From Yoonia sp. (GTDB lineage Bacteria; Pseudomonadota; Alphaproteobacteria; Rhodobacterales; Rhodobacteraceae), in NCBI GenBank assembly GCA_029252195.1, contig JAQXBV010000071.1, forward strand, positions 1 through 33,914: 33,914 bases of DNA, read 5' to 3'. The notes beneath the pieces were generated by a model. The model saw only the letters and a program-made list of their open reading frames with translations. It was not told where the DNA came from and did no database searches. Made by a program: the position numbers and the translations under genes. Positions 16,387 to 24,864 of the stretch are shown here, piece by piece; the first letter of the stretch is position 1; the number at the start of each line of letters is the position of its first letter.

Positions 16387-17162
16387 TATTTTGCTCCTCC
16401 GGGCAGGGCAGACAGGGCTTTGTCGAGCCAGCTGACGAAGCCTTGGCTATCGTTGGCGATCGGTTCAAGGTACGGGGCCAGAATATCATATTCTGGCTCC
16501 GCATCTTTCGGGCGGGGCGGCAGATATTTATTGGTCGGCTTCGTACCTTGCTCTGGCATCAGGTCAAACCCGCCGCGCTCGGCCACAAGGATCGACACAT
16601 CCGAGGTCTCATCTGCGAGATCGCCAAAGTGCCGCGCGCCTGCGGGGCATGTCCGCACACAGGCAGGTTGACGGTCTTCTTCGGGCAGGTTTTCGTTATA
16701 AATCCGGTCGACGCAAAGGGTGCATTTCTTCATCACCCCTTCTTTTGCATCCAATTCGCGTGCGCCGTAAGGGCAGGCCCAAGCGCAAAGGCCGCAGCCG
16801 ATGCAGTCTTGCTCATTGACCAAAACGATCCCGTCTTCAACGCGTTTATAGGATGCCCCCGTCGGACATACCGTCACACAAGGCGCGTCTTCGCAGTGCA
16901 AGCACGACTTTGGGAAATGGATCAACTGGGCAGGCTGCGGCGCGTCGCGCAACATCGGCGGCTGCACCTCGTAGGAATGCACACGGTTCAGAAACGTGCC
17001 TGAGGCGGCCCCCGAATAGGCATTCTGATCCGACAAGGGCGCGCCGTAATTCTCGGTGTTCCAGCCTTTGCAGGAGATCACGCAAGCATGGCAGCCGACA
17101 CAGGTGTCGAGGTCGATCACAAGGCCCAGTTTCTTGGCGGTGCTGGTCGGAAGCTCGGTCAT
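16386..17162 (-). CDS. soeB: Sulfite dehydrogenase iron-sulfur subunit
   Basis: The 258-residue ferredoxin-like protein has four cysteine groups for four [4Fe-4S] clusters: CVGCHACVISC, CLHCEDAPCVTVC, CIGCGLCAWAC, and CTLC...CVRTC. It carries electrons from SoeA to SoeC. The start at 17162 is preferred over an upstream TTG at 17186, because GGGG lies 7 nt before this ATG and the ATG overlaps the stop of the 47-aa gene upstream (ATGA). The C-terminal ~60 residues beyond the last cluster are proline-rich, ending in a DKALSALPGG helix. Cytoplasmic face of the membrane (inferred). Confidence 0.88.
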   Translation of the reverse strand: MTELPTSTAKKLGLVIDLDTCVGCHACVISCKGWNTENYGAPLSDQNAYSGAASGTFLNRVHSYEVQPPMLRDAPQPAQLIHFPKSCLHCEDAPCVTVCPTGASYKRVEDGIVLVNEQDCIGCGLCAWACPYGARELDAKEGVMKKCTLCVDRIYNENLPEEDRQPACVRTCPAGARHFGDLADETSDVSILVAERGGFDLMPEQGTKPTNKYLPPRPKDAEPEYDILAPYLEPIANDSQGFVSWLDKALSALPGGAK

Positions 17163-17302
17163 ATGATCGCCCCTTCTTGTGTCCAATTATAGCTTATGGA
17201 TTTTTCTTTATCCGCGTCCCAGGTCGCGATCATCCAGATGAACGAGCCGAACGTGATAGCCACAAAGGCCAAAATCAACAGCAGGATTTTTGTCTTGCTC
17301 AT
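17159..17302 (-). CDS. 47-residue single-span membrane protein between soeA and soeB
   Basis: An ATG at 17302 opens 47 codons ending in TGA at 17159. The start overlaps the soeA stop (ATGA) and its stop overlaps the soeB start (ATGA), so it is translationally coupled on both sides. The N-terminus MSKTK is basic, residues ~5-27 form one hydrophobic segment (ILLLILAFVAITFGSFIWMI), and the tail (DADKEKSISYNWTQEGAII) is polar, suggesting N-in, C-out topology. It may be a small accessory subunit of the SoeABC complex, like CydX in cytochrome bd. The gene call is well supported; I do not recognise a family, and the role is inference. Confidence 0.8.
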   Translation of the reverse strand: MSKTKILLLILAFVAITFGSFIWMIATWDADKEKSISYNWTQEGAII

Positions 17303-20127
17303 TTGCCCACCTTCCATGCGATATCTTTTGGCCCCTTGCCCACCGGAGATTTGATCTCAGGCATAGCGGGTTGGGCTTCGTTTGGCGTGCCGGACTTTTC
17401 GATTTTCACGCGCAGGTCAAACCATGCGGCTTGGCCCGTGATCGGGTCGGAATTCGACCAGCGCAAACCGTCGCCTTTGGGCGGCAATAGCTCGTGGATC
17501 AGGTGATTAAGCAAGAAGCCCTTGGTCGCTTCAGAGGCATCTGTGTCGAGCGCCCAAGCGCCCTTGCGTTTGCCAATCGCGTTCCATGTCCAGACGGTGT
17601 TTTCATTCAGCGACGCCTGATGTGCGACGGGGACAGTGATCGATCCATGCACGGATGACACCCGTGCCCAATCGCCTTCTTTGAACCCGTTTGCCTCCCA
17701 AATCTTCGTCGGGACATAAAGCGGGTTATGCCCGTGGATCTGGCGCAGCCACGCATTTTGCGTGCCCCAAGAGTGATACATGGCCATTGGCCGTTGGGTC
17801 AGGGCATGAACGGCGTATTCTTCGGGGTCGACGTGCCCATCCTCGAATGGCGGATACCAGATCGGCAGCGGGTCCATCGTCACCTTGATTTGCCCGCGCA
17901 AATGTTCTGGCGGCTGTCGCGTGCCGATCCCTTCGGCTGCGGCTTGGAACTTGCGCATGGGTTCGACATAAAGCTGGAAGATATAGGGCTGCACCACATC
18001 GTAAAAGCCCATCTTCACGGCCCAGTTTTGGTAGTCCATCGAGAAGGGTTTATAGTAGGCGCAATTCTCGGGCACATGTTCGATCCAGAAGCCGCCGTTC
18101 TTGATGTAGTTGTCGATCTGGCCCTCGTTCACGTCGCCGCGCCCGCCCTGAAGACCCTTTTCACCGGTGCGGAACCCCGCCAAAGGCCCAATTCCCGGAC
18201 GGCGGATGTGGTTGGTGATATAGTCGGCGTAATCCTTGTATTTCTGGCTGCCGTCCTCGTTCACAAAACCGGGCAAGTTCAGGCGCGCGCCAAGATCACA
18301 CAGCACCGATTGGAACCCGCGCACATCGCGGTCAGGCTCGACAACAGGCCAGCGGATCGCATCGGCCACACCGTCGGCTTCGCAGATCGGACGGTCCAAA
18401 AGCGAGATACAATCGTGGCGCTCCAGATAGGTCGTGTCGGGCAGAACCAGATCGGCATAGGCCACCATTTCGGATGAATAAGCGTCCGAATAGATGATGT
18501 TCGGGATCACATATGACCCGTCCTCATTTGTGTCGGTCAGCATCTGCATGACGCCTCCCGAGTTCATCGACGAGTTCCACGACATATTCGCCATATACAT
18601 GAACAGCGTGTCGATTTTGTAGGGCTCGCCCGCATGGGCGTTCGAGATCACCATATGCATCAGCCCATGCGCCGACATCGGGTTTTCCCATGTATAGGCC
18701 TTGTCGATGCGGGTGGCGCTGCCGTCGTCTTGCAAGAGTAAATCCTCGGGGCCTTGCACATAACCCAAATGCGGCCCGTTCAGCGGAGCACCGGGGGTCA
18801 CCTTGCCGTGCGGCTTGGGGTGGGCGGTTGCGGGCTTGGGGTAGGGCGGCTTGAAGCGCATACCACCCGGAGTTTCAACCGTGCCGAGAATGATCTGGAG
18901 CATGTGCAACGCGCGGCAAGTCTGAAAGCCGTTCGAGTGCGCCGAAATCCCGCGCATCGCATGGAAGGACACGGGGCGGCCAATCATTTTGCTGTGAACC
19001 ACGCCACGGAAATCGGTCCATTCACGGTCCAGTTCGATCGCCTCGTCAAAGGCGACACGCGCCAGATCGGCAGCAATCGCACGAATGCGTTTGGCGGGGA
19101 TGCCACAGCTTTCGGCGACGGCCTCTGGGGCATAATCATCAGACAGGTATTTGTCCGCCATCAGGTGAAAAACGGGGCGGTGCGTCACGCCTTTGGCGCG
19201 GTGCGTGCCTGACAGATCCGGCTCAACGCCCTGCCCATTCCACGCCGCAAGCTTGCCAGTCCGCCTGTCGATGACCTGCGGCTGACCCTCTGCATCGCGC
19301 AAAAATAGCCCAAATTGATCGGATTTCTCGTCTAGATTCACCAGCACGGAGGCATTGGTAAAGCGGGCCAGATAGTCCAGATCGATTTTGCCGGCTTTCA
19401 TCAGGCAATGAACGAGCGCCAAGATGAATTGACCATCCGTGCCTGGCGTAATGCCGACCCAATCGTCGGCCACAGCATTGTAACCAGTGCGGATCGGGTT
19501 GACGCCGATCATACGCGCGCCGCGTGCCTTGATCTTGCCGATGCCCATTTTGATCGGGTTGCTGTCGTGGTCTTCGGCCACACCAAAGAGTATGAACAGC
19601 TTGGTATGATCCCAGTCAGGCTGACCAAATTCCCAGAACGCGCCGCCCATCGTATAAATGCCAGCAGCCGCCATGTTGACCGAACAAAACCCGCCGTGGG
19701 CCGCATAGTTTGGCGTGCCAAAGCCCTGCGCCCAGAAGGACGTGAACGACTGCGACTGGTCACGGCCCGTGAAAAACGCGAGCTTCTCGGGGGCAGTGGC
19801 GCGGATCGGGGCGAGGGTCTCGGTCGCGATCGTCAGCGCCTCTTCCCACGAAATCTCCTCGAACTCGCCAGAGCCACGCGGGCCAACACGCTTCAATGGT
19901 GCCCGCAAGCGCGAGGGTGCATTGTGTTGCATGATCCCAGCAGAGCCCTTGGCACAAAGCACGCCCTTGTTGACCGGATGGTCGCGGTTTCCTTCGATAT
20001 AGGCGACTTTGCCCTCTTTCATATGCACGTTAATCCCGCAGCGGCAAGCGCACATATAACAGGTTGTCTTGCGTATTTCGTCAGAAACCTTTGGCGAAAG
20101 ATCCAGATTTGGTTGGTCAAGTGACAT
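17299..20127 (-). CDS. soeA: Sulfite dehydrogenase molybdopterin subunit
   Basis: The 942-residue molybdopterin oxidoreductase of the DMSO reductase superfamily starts with a [4Fe-4S] motif: C23, C26, C30 and C58 (CYMCACRC...GVLCAKG). C148 in GGFCSVN is the candidate molybdenum ligand. The molydopterin-binding C-terminal domain starts around residue 780 (MYHSWGTQNAWLRQIHGHNPLYV). There is no twin-arginine signal, so it acts in the cytoplasm, as known for SoeA and unlike DMSO or polysulfide reductases. It should oxidise sulfite, released by Xsc from taurine, to sulfate. AAAGGAT precedes the ATG. It follows ackA by 66 nt and is likely co-transcribed with xsc-tauE-pta-ackA. Function is assigned from family pattern and context; a related reductase activity is the alternative. 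Confidence 0.85.
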   Translation of the reverse strand: MSLDQPNLDLSPKVSDEIRKTTCYMCACRCGINVHMKEGKVAYIEGNRDHPVNKGVLCAKGSAGIMQHNAPSRLRAPLKRVGPRGSGEFEEISWEEALTIATETLAPIRATAPEKLAFFTGRDQSQSFTSFWAQGFGTPNYAAHGGFCSVNMAAAGIYTMGGAFWEFGQPDWDHTKLFILFGVAEDHDSNPIKMGIGKIKARGARMIGVNPIRTGYNAVADDWVGITPGTDGQFILALVHCLMKAGKIDLDYLARFTNASVLVNLDEKSDQFGLFLRDAEGQPQVIDRRTGKLAAWNGQGVEPDLSGTHRAKGVTHRPVFHLMADKYLSDDYAPEAVAESCGIPAKRIRAIAADLARVAFDEAIELDREWTDFRGVVHSKMIGRPVSFHAMRGISAHSNGFQTCRALHMLQIILGTVETPGGMRFKPPYPKPATAHPKPHGKVTPGAPLNGPHLGYVQGPEDLLLQDDGSATRIDKAYTWENPMSAHGLMHMVISNAHAGEPYKIDTLFMYMANMSWNSSMNSGGVMQMLTDTNEDGSYVIPNIIYSDAYSSEMVAYADLVLPDTTYLERHDCISLLDRPICEADGVADAIRWPVVEPDRDVRGFQSVLCDLGARLNLPGFVNEDGSQKYKDYADYITNHIRRPGIGPLAGFRTGEKGLQGGRGDVNEGQIDNYIKNGGFWIEHVPENCAYYKPFSMDYQNWAVKMGFYDVVQPYIFQLYVEPMRKFQAAAEGIGTRQPPEHLRGQIKVTMDPLPIWYPPFEDGHVDPEEYAVHALTQRPMAMYHSWGTQNAWLRQIHGHNPLYVPTKIWEANGFKEGDWARVSSVHGSITVPVAHQASLNENTVWTWNAIGKRKGAWALDTDASEATKGFLLNHLIHELLPPKGDGLRWSNSDPITGQAAWFDLRVKIEKSGTPNEAQPAMPEIKSPVGKGPKDIAWKVGK

Positions 20128-20193
20128 GGGCGATCCTTTCGGGACGTGTCTTGAAAGCGTAGTATGTAATGGCTTGCAGAGGCAAGGGCGTGG

Positions 20194-21258
20194 TCATAGG
20201 CCAGCTTCGATTAACTGAATTGCATCACGGGCAATTTGACGCTCTTCATCGGCCGCGATGATATGCACGGGGACCTCTCCAAAACAAGCCAGTTGGGCCA
20301 TAATCCTGTCACGGATCGGGGCGGCATTTTCACCGATGCCCCCTGTAAACGCCACCGCGTCAAGCCCGCCCATGGCCACAATCGCGCTGCCCGCATGGCG
20401 GGCGGCCCAATAGCAAAAGTGTTCAACAGCAAAGCGGGCAGCGTCATCACTGCGGGCCAAAAGGGTGCGCATATCGTTTTCTCCTGCCAGCGCCTGAAAC
20501 CCGGAGTTTCTATTGAGCATCCGGTCGGTCTCATCCTCGCCAATGGCCGCTGACATCCGCAAGACCGCGGCCCCGTCGATGTCACCAGATCGGGTGCCCA
20601 TCATTAGCCCTGACAGCGGCGAGTAGCCCATCGACGTCGCGATAGAATTGCCGTTGAGGATCGCACAAAGCGAGGCGCCATTGCCAAGGTGGAAGGCGAG
20701 CAAGCGCTGCGGTAAGTCCGCACCAAAGCTCTCGACCAGATGTGCATAAGACAATCCGTGAAATCCGTAACGCCTAATCCCTGCGTCATGTTGCGTTTGC
20801 GGAATTGCATAGCGGGTTGCGACGTCTGGATTTGTCGCGTGGAAAGCCGTTCCAAAACTCACGTATTGCGGCAAGTCGGGCGCCATCTCTTGTAAAGCGA
20901 CCATTGCCGCAAGGTTATTGGGGTTATGTAGCGGGGCCAATGTAATGACGCTCTTGATCGAGGCAATGACCTGTGGTGTGACCCTCGCAGGCTGCGTCAG
21001 AATTGTGCCGCCATGCACGACGCGGTGGGCAGCGGCGGTGAGTGTGTCGATCGTCATACCCGCTGCTGCAAGGGCGTCGATCATCAAGGCCAGCGCCTCG
21101 GCGTGGTTTGCTGTGGTGGCTTCTTTCGACATATCGCCAAGCCTGATCGTGCCCTCAGCGCCGATGCGAGACACGGCGCCCGTCAAGACAGATGTCAGAT
21201 CCTGACTGAATACCTCGACCTTGAGCGAAGACGATCCTGCATTGAGGACAAGGATCAT
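20194..21258 (-). CDS. ackA: Acetate kinase with a substituted active-site aspartate
   Basis: The 354-residue protein shows acetate kinase motifs: NAGSSSLK (6-13), HRVVHGG, APLHNP, RRYGFHGLSY, HLGNGASLC, GTRSGDIDG and FTGGIGENAAPIR. It is shorter than typical AckA (~400 aa). In place of FDTAFH it reads FGTAFH, so the family's active-site Asp (Asp148 in the Methanosarcina enzyme) is Gly136. The start at 21258 is fixed by ATGA overlap with pta; the frame is open 40 codons further. It would interconvert acetyl phosphate (from Xsc) and acetate with ATP formation. The substitution puts full activity in doubt. Confidence 0.88.
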   Translation of the reverse strand: MILVLNAGSSSLKVEVFSQDLTSVLTGAVSRIGAEGTIRLGDMSKEATTANHAEALALMIDALAAAGMTIDTLTAAAHRVVHGGTILTQPARVTPQVIASIKSVITLAPLHNPNNLAAMVALQEMAPDLPQYVSFGTAFHATNPDVATRYAIPQTQHDAGIRRYGFHGLSYAHLVESFGADLPQRLLAFHLGNGASLCAILNGNSIATSMGYSPLSGLMMGTRSGDIDGAAVLRMSAAIGEDETDRMLNRNSGFQALAGENDMRTLLARSDDAARFAVEHFCYWAARHAGSAIVAMGGLDAVAFTGGIGENAAPIRDRIMAQLACFGEVPVHIIAADEERQIARDAIQLIEAGL

Positions 21259-22190
21259 TTCGGCAACCCGCATGTGATCGCCGCAAGTGCGACAGAGGCG
21301 ATACGCGCAGCCGCGGGATCGGCCCGCGATGTCAGCAAGATCGGCACCTTGGCGCCCGTGACGATACCTGCGGCGCAACCGCCCTTGAGATAGACAAACG
21401 CCTTAAAGAGCGTATTGCCCGAGACGATATCAGGCACAACAATGGCATCGGCGTGGCCTGCGACAGGATCAGCGCCCATACCTTTGGTCGCGGCAGCTGC
21501 GGGCGACATGATCAGATCAAACGCCAATGGGCCCGATACATCCGCATAGGGCAGGTTTTCTTTGGCCCAATCGGACAAAGCACGCCCCTCCATGGAACTT
21601 GGGACCGATGGGATCGGGCTTTCCGTGGCCGAAAGGATCGCGATTTTCGGGCGCTTGTTGCCCAAGCGGATCAACAGATCGGCACATTCGCGGATACAGT
21701 CGTGGCGGGTCTCAAGGTTCGGCGCGACGTTTACCGCAGCATCCGAAATCAGGATCGGCTTGCCGCCATCCGGGTGCGAAATATGGAAGATATGGACAAA
21801 GCGTTTGCCGGTCCGCAGGCCTGCTTCTCGCGATACGGCGGACTTCATAAACACGTCCGTATGTAGGTTCCCCTTCATCAAAACATCAGCCTCGCCCGCA
21901 CCGCACAGGGCGGCGGCTGTGTGGCCCGCTTCTTCCTCACCATTGGTGTCGTGGATTGCGTAAGCCGAGATATCCCAATCCAGTTTTACCGCCTCGGCAC
22001 GGATCGCGTCAGATTCCCCGATAAACACGGGAATCATCAGGCCCGCCTTAGTGGCATCTTCTGCGGCTTCCATCGGCAAAGGTGCGCCAGCACGGGCAAT
22101 CGCCACCCGAGGAGCGGCAAATGTTGCGGCCAGATCAAGCAGGTTTTGCGGGGCTTTGGCCTCGCAGCCGGATAGGAATGGGGACGTCAT
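21255..22190 (-). CDS. pta: Phosphate acetyltransferase (short type)
   Basis: The 311-residue protein is a phosphate acetyl/butyryltransferase-domain enzyme, shorter than E. coli Pta and lacking its N-terminal domains. Recognisable segments are DVLMKGNLHTDVFMKSAV, FHISHPDGGKPILISDAAVNVAP, KIAILSATESP and HADAIVVPDIVSGNTLFKAFVYLKG. It converts acetyl phosphate from Xsc to acetyl-CoA, the entry to central metabolism, as known in roseobacter taurine pathways. It follows tauE by 7 nt and overlaps ackA by 4 nt. A phosphate butyryltransferase role is possible from family alone but not from context. Confidence 0.9.
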   Translation of the reverse strand: MTSPFLSGCEAKAPQNLLDLAATFAAPRVAIARAGAPLPMEAAEDATKAGLMIPVFIGESDAIRAEAVKLDWDISAYAIHDTNGEEEAGHTAAALCGAGEADVLMKGNLHTDVFMKSAVSREAGLRTGKRFVHIFHISHPDGGKPILISDAAVNVAPNLETRHDCIRECADLLIRLGNKRPKIAILSATESPIPSVPSSMEGRALSDWAKENLPYADVSGPLAFDLIMSPAAAATKGMGADPVAGHADAIVVPDIVSGNTLFKAFVYLKGGCAAGIVTGAKVPILLTSRADPAAARIASVALAAITCGLPK

Positions 22191-22197
22191 GAAAGCC

Positions 22198-22938
22198 TCA
22201 TATTAAAATGCGCACCAACCCCAGCAGGGAAAGTGTTAACAACAACATGACCGCAAATTTTCGGAATGTCGTGGGGGATGCAGAAAGAAATTGCCGTCCG
22301 CCCAAAAGAACGCCGGCAAGCAGGATCGGAAAGGCGAAAGCAGCAGCTTTGGCGGTATCCCATGTCACGCCGCCGCCCGCCCACATGATGGGCAAGGTAA
22401 TCAGATCAAGGCCCGTCAGATAGACAATCATCGTGGCGCGAAACGTCGCCGCGGCAATCGGTTGCGCGGTCATAAAGGCCGCAACCGGCAGGCCGCCGAT
22501 CCCCACGGCATTGAACAAGCCAGAGACCATGCCCGTGCCCATATGACCAGTCGCGCCAATTTTGCGCTTGATCGTCCAGCCCGTGAGCAAAATAAGTGAC
22601 ATGACCAAGACGATACCCGAGACAACGAGCCGTGCGGTCTGTTCGCCCGTCGATAAAATGAACCAGACAGAGAAGGGCAAAACGACCGTTGCCCCCGCAA
22701 GAAGCGTGAGTGCGCGGCGCCAATCGATATGGCCGCGAATGCCACGCGCTTGCACAAAGGTCATCAGAATTTCGCAAGAAAATACAACAGGCACTAAGGG
22801 AACGGGGTTGGTCAGCAAGCTGGCGAAGGCGATAAAGATCGCGGAAAACCCGAACCCCGAATACCCGCGAACAAACGCCGCCCCAAACAGCGCGATGCTG
22901 AGGGCGGCGAGTGTTGTCGTGTCGAGGTCGAACGGCAA
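22198..22938 (-). CDS. tauE: TauE/SafE (TSUP) family sulfite exporter
   Basis: The 246-residue integral membrane protein of the TSUP family has seven to eight hydrophobic segments and the typical N-terminal GAAFVRGYSGFGFSAI motif (~19-35), and a second half with GMVSGLFNAVGIGGLPVAAF. It lies 3 nt after xsc and 7 nt before pta. Placed there it should export sulfite produced by Xsc. This gives the cell two outlets for sulfite, export and oxidation by SoeABC. Confidence 0.9.
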   Translation of the reverse strand: MPFDLDTTTLAALSIALFGAAFVRGYSGFGFSAIFIAFASLLTNPVPLVPVVFSCEILMTFVQARGIRGHIDWRRALTLLAGATVVLPFSVWFILSTGEQTARLVVSGIVLVMSLILLTGWTIKRKIGATGHMGTGMVSGLFNAVGIGGLPVAAFMTAQPIAAATFRATMIVYLTGLDLITLPIMWAGGGVTWDTAKAAAFAFPILLAGVLLGGRQFLSASPTTFRKFAVMLLLTLSLLGLVRILI

Positions 22939-22941
22939 ACC

Positions 22942-24720
22942 TTAGACGGCTTGCTGGCGCATGTCGGCCTTGTTGATCCCAGCAATCGCCACTGGCTTCT
23001 TCATCGCGTCGCGGCGGAATGGATCTCCCAGCTCTTGGTTGATCATGGCCTCGATCAATGTGGTGATGCCGTTTTCCATCTGGTCCTTGATCGCTTGCGC
23101 AAGTGCGGCTGTCAGCTCGTCTTGCGTGCGCGCAACAACACCCTTGAGACCACAGGCGTTTGCGATGCCCGCGTAAGAAACTTCTTCGCTCAGCTCTGTG
23201 CCAACAAAGTTATCGTCGAACCAAAGCGTAGAGTTCCGCTTTTCAGCGCCCCACTGGTAGTTGCGGAAAACGATCTGCGTGATCGCAGGCCAGTCGCCAC
23301 GGCCAATCGCTGTGAGTTCGTTCACGGAAATCCCGAACGCGCCGTCGCCTGCAAAGCCGACAACAGGCACATCGCGCTTGCCGATTTTCGCGCCGACGAT
23401 GCTTGGCAAGCCGTAGCCACATGGGCCAAACAGACCCGGTGCGAGATACTTGCGGCTTTCGGTAAACGATGGATACGCGTTACCGATTGCGCAGTTGTTG
23501 CCGATGTCCGACGAGATGATTGCGTCAGTTGGCAATGCTGCTTGGATCGCACGCCACGCCATACGCGGAGACATCCACTCTGGCTTGGCTGCCCGCGCGC
23601 GCACGTTCCAGTCGGTGCCCGGATCGTCCTGCTCTTCGTTCATGGAAGTCAACTCTTGCGCCCAAGCGGATTTGGTCTGCGCGATCAAAGCTTTGCGCTC
23701 TTTGCGGCCTGCATCGCCTGCGGTGCCTGCCAGTTTCTCAGTGATAGAGGTCGCAACTTTTGCGGCGTCGCCGACGATCCCGACGGCGACCTTTTTGGTC
23801 AGGCCGATACGGTCAGGGTTCAGGTCAACTTGGATGATCTTTGCAGTTGTTGGCCAGTAGTCGATGCCGTAACCGGGCAAAGTCGAGAACGGGTTCAGGC
23901 GTGTACCAAGGCAAAGCACAACGTCAGCTTTCGAGATCAGCTCCATACCCGCCTTGGACCCGTTATAGCCCAAGGGACCAGCATAAAGCGGGTGGGTGCC
24001 AGGGAAGGCGTCGTTGTGTTGGTAGCCGACGCAAACCGGTGCATCGAGCGTTTCGGCCAAGATGCGCGAGGCCTCAATGCCGCCTTTGGACAAAATCGCG
24101 CCAGCGCCGTTCAGGATCACAGGGAACTTTGCGTTTGACAAAAGTGCCGCTGCTTCGGAGACGGCTGCGTCACCGCCCTGTGGCAGCTCAAAGTCAACAA
24201 TTGTTGGCAGCTCGATGTCGATCACCTGCGTCCAGAAATCGCGTGGAATGTTGATCTGCGCAGGCGCAGAAGCGCGCTTGGCTTGCATGATCACGCGGTT
24301 GAGTGTCTCGGCGATACGCGATGGATCGCGGACTTCTTCTTGGTAGGCGACGCAATCGGCAAACAGGTTCATCTGCTCCATCTCTTGGAAGCCGCCCTGA
24401 CCGATTGTTTTGTTGGCCGCTTGTGGCGTGACCAAGAGGACTGGTGTGTGGTTCCAATAGGCGGTTTTCACGGCTGTCACGAAGTTTGTGATGCCCGGAC
24501 CGTTTTGCGCGATCATCATCGACATTTTGCCAGTCGCGCGGGTAAAGCCGTCAGCCATCATGCCGCCGGATGTTTCATGGGCGCAGTCCCAGAAGGTAAT
24601 GCCCGCATCAGGGAAAATGTCGGAGATCGGCATCATGGCAGAGCCGATGATCCCAAACGCGTTATCGATCCCGTGCATTTGGAGGGTTTTTACGAATGCT
24701 TCTTCGGTAGTCATTTTCAT
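22942..24720 (-). CDS. xsc: Sulfoacetaldehyde acetyltransferase
   Basis: The 592-residue thiamine-diphosphate enzyme converts sulfoacetaldehyde and phosphate to acetyl phosphate and sulfite. Residues match Xsc: MKMTTEEAFVKTLQMHGI at the start, the ThDP-activating E49 in DCAHETSGGMMADGFTRATG, the ARAAKPEWMSPRMAWRAIQ segment, and the ThDP/Mg motif GDGAFGISVNELTAIGRGDWP followed by VFRNYQWGAEKRN. Length fits the family (~590 aa). It heads the unit xsc-tauE-pta-ackA-soe. AAGAAGGA precedes the ATG, and a candidate TauR repeat pair lies 70-100 nt upstream. Confidence 0.96.
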   Translation of the reverse strand: MKMTTEEAFVKTLQMHGIDNAFGIIGSAMMPISDIFPDAGITFWDCAHETSGGMMADGFTRATGKMSMMIAQNGPGITNFVTAVKTAYWNHTPVLLVTPQAANKTIGQGGFQEMEQMNLFADCVAYQEEVRDPSRIAETLNRVIMQAKRASAPAQINIPRDFWTQVIDIELPTIVDFELPQGGDAAVSEAAALLSNAKFPVILNGAGAILSKGGIEASRILAETLDAPVCVGYQHNDAFPGTHPLYAGPLGYNGSKAGMELISKADVVLCLGTRLNPFSTLPGYGIDYWPTTAKIIQVDLNPDRIGLTKKVAVGIVGDAAKVATSITEKLAGTAGDAGRKERKALIAQTKSAWAQELTSMNEEQDDPGTDWNVRARAAKPEWMSPRMAWRAIQAALPTDAIISSDIGNNCAIGNAYPSFTESRKYLAPGLFGPCGYGLPSIVGAKIGKRDVPVVGFAGDGAFGISVNELTAIGRGDWPAITQIVFRNYQWGAEKRNSTLWFDDNFVGTELSEEVSYAGIANACGLKGVVARTQDELTAALAQAIKDQMENGITTLIEAMINQELGDPFRRDAMKKPVAIAGINKADMRQQAV

Positions 24721-24790
24721 GAGGGCAGTCCTTCTTGGATGAAACAGGGAATCCGCCGCAGGAAATGCGACGCTTTGTTGGTTGGAACAC

Positions 24791-24822
24791 TATTGTCCAC
24801 AGCACCAGATCGTTAGGGCCAA
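24791..24822 (-). promoter_or_regulatory. Candidate TauR direct repeats upstream of xsc
   Basis: On the minus strand TTGGCCCTAA (24822-24813) and GTGGACAATA (24800-24791) are spaced 22 bp start to start. The same arrangement and order (a CCC copy then a GAC copy) occurs upstream of tauR. Binding is inferred from the repeats and the neighbouring MocR-type regulator gene. Confidence 0.6.
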
Positions 24823-24864
24823 AATGAGAGCGAGTTTAAGGCCAGTTTCCCGAAATTGCCAGCG

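Noticed and set aside
15514..20127. Reading soeABC as a DMSO, polysulfide or thiosulfate reductase
   Set aside because: SoeA lacks a Tat signal and the genes follow xsc-tauE-pta-ackA on the same strand; sulfite oxidation fits better. Not fully excluded without phylogeny.
22951..24138. 395-codon plus-strand open frame
   Set aside because: Antisense shadow of xsc, which has full catalytic motifs.
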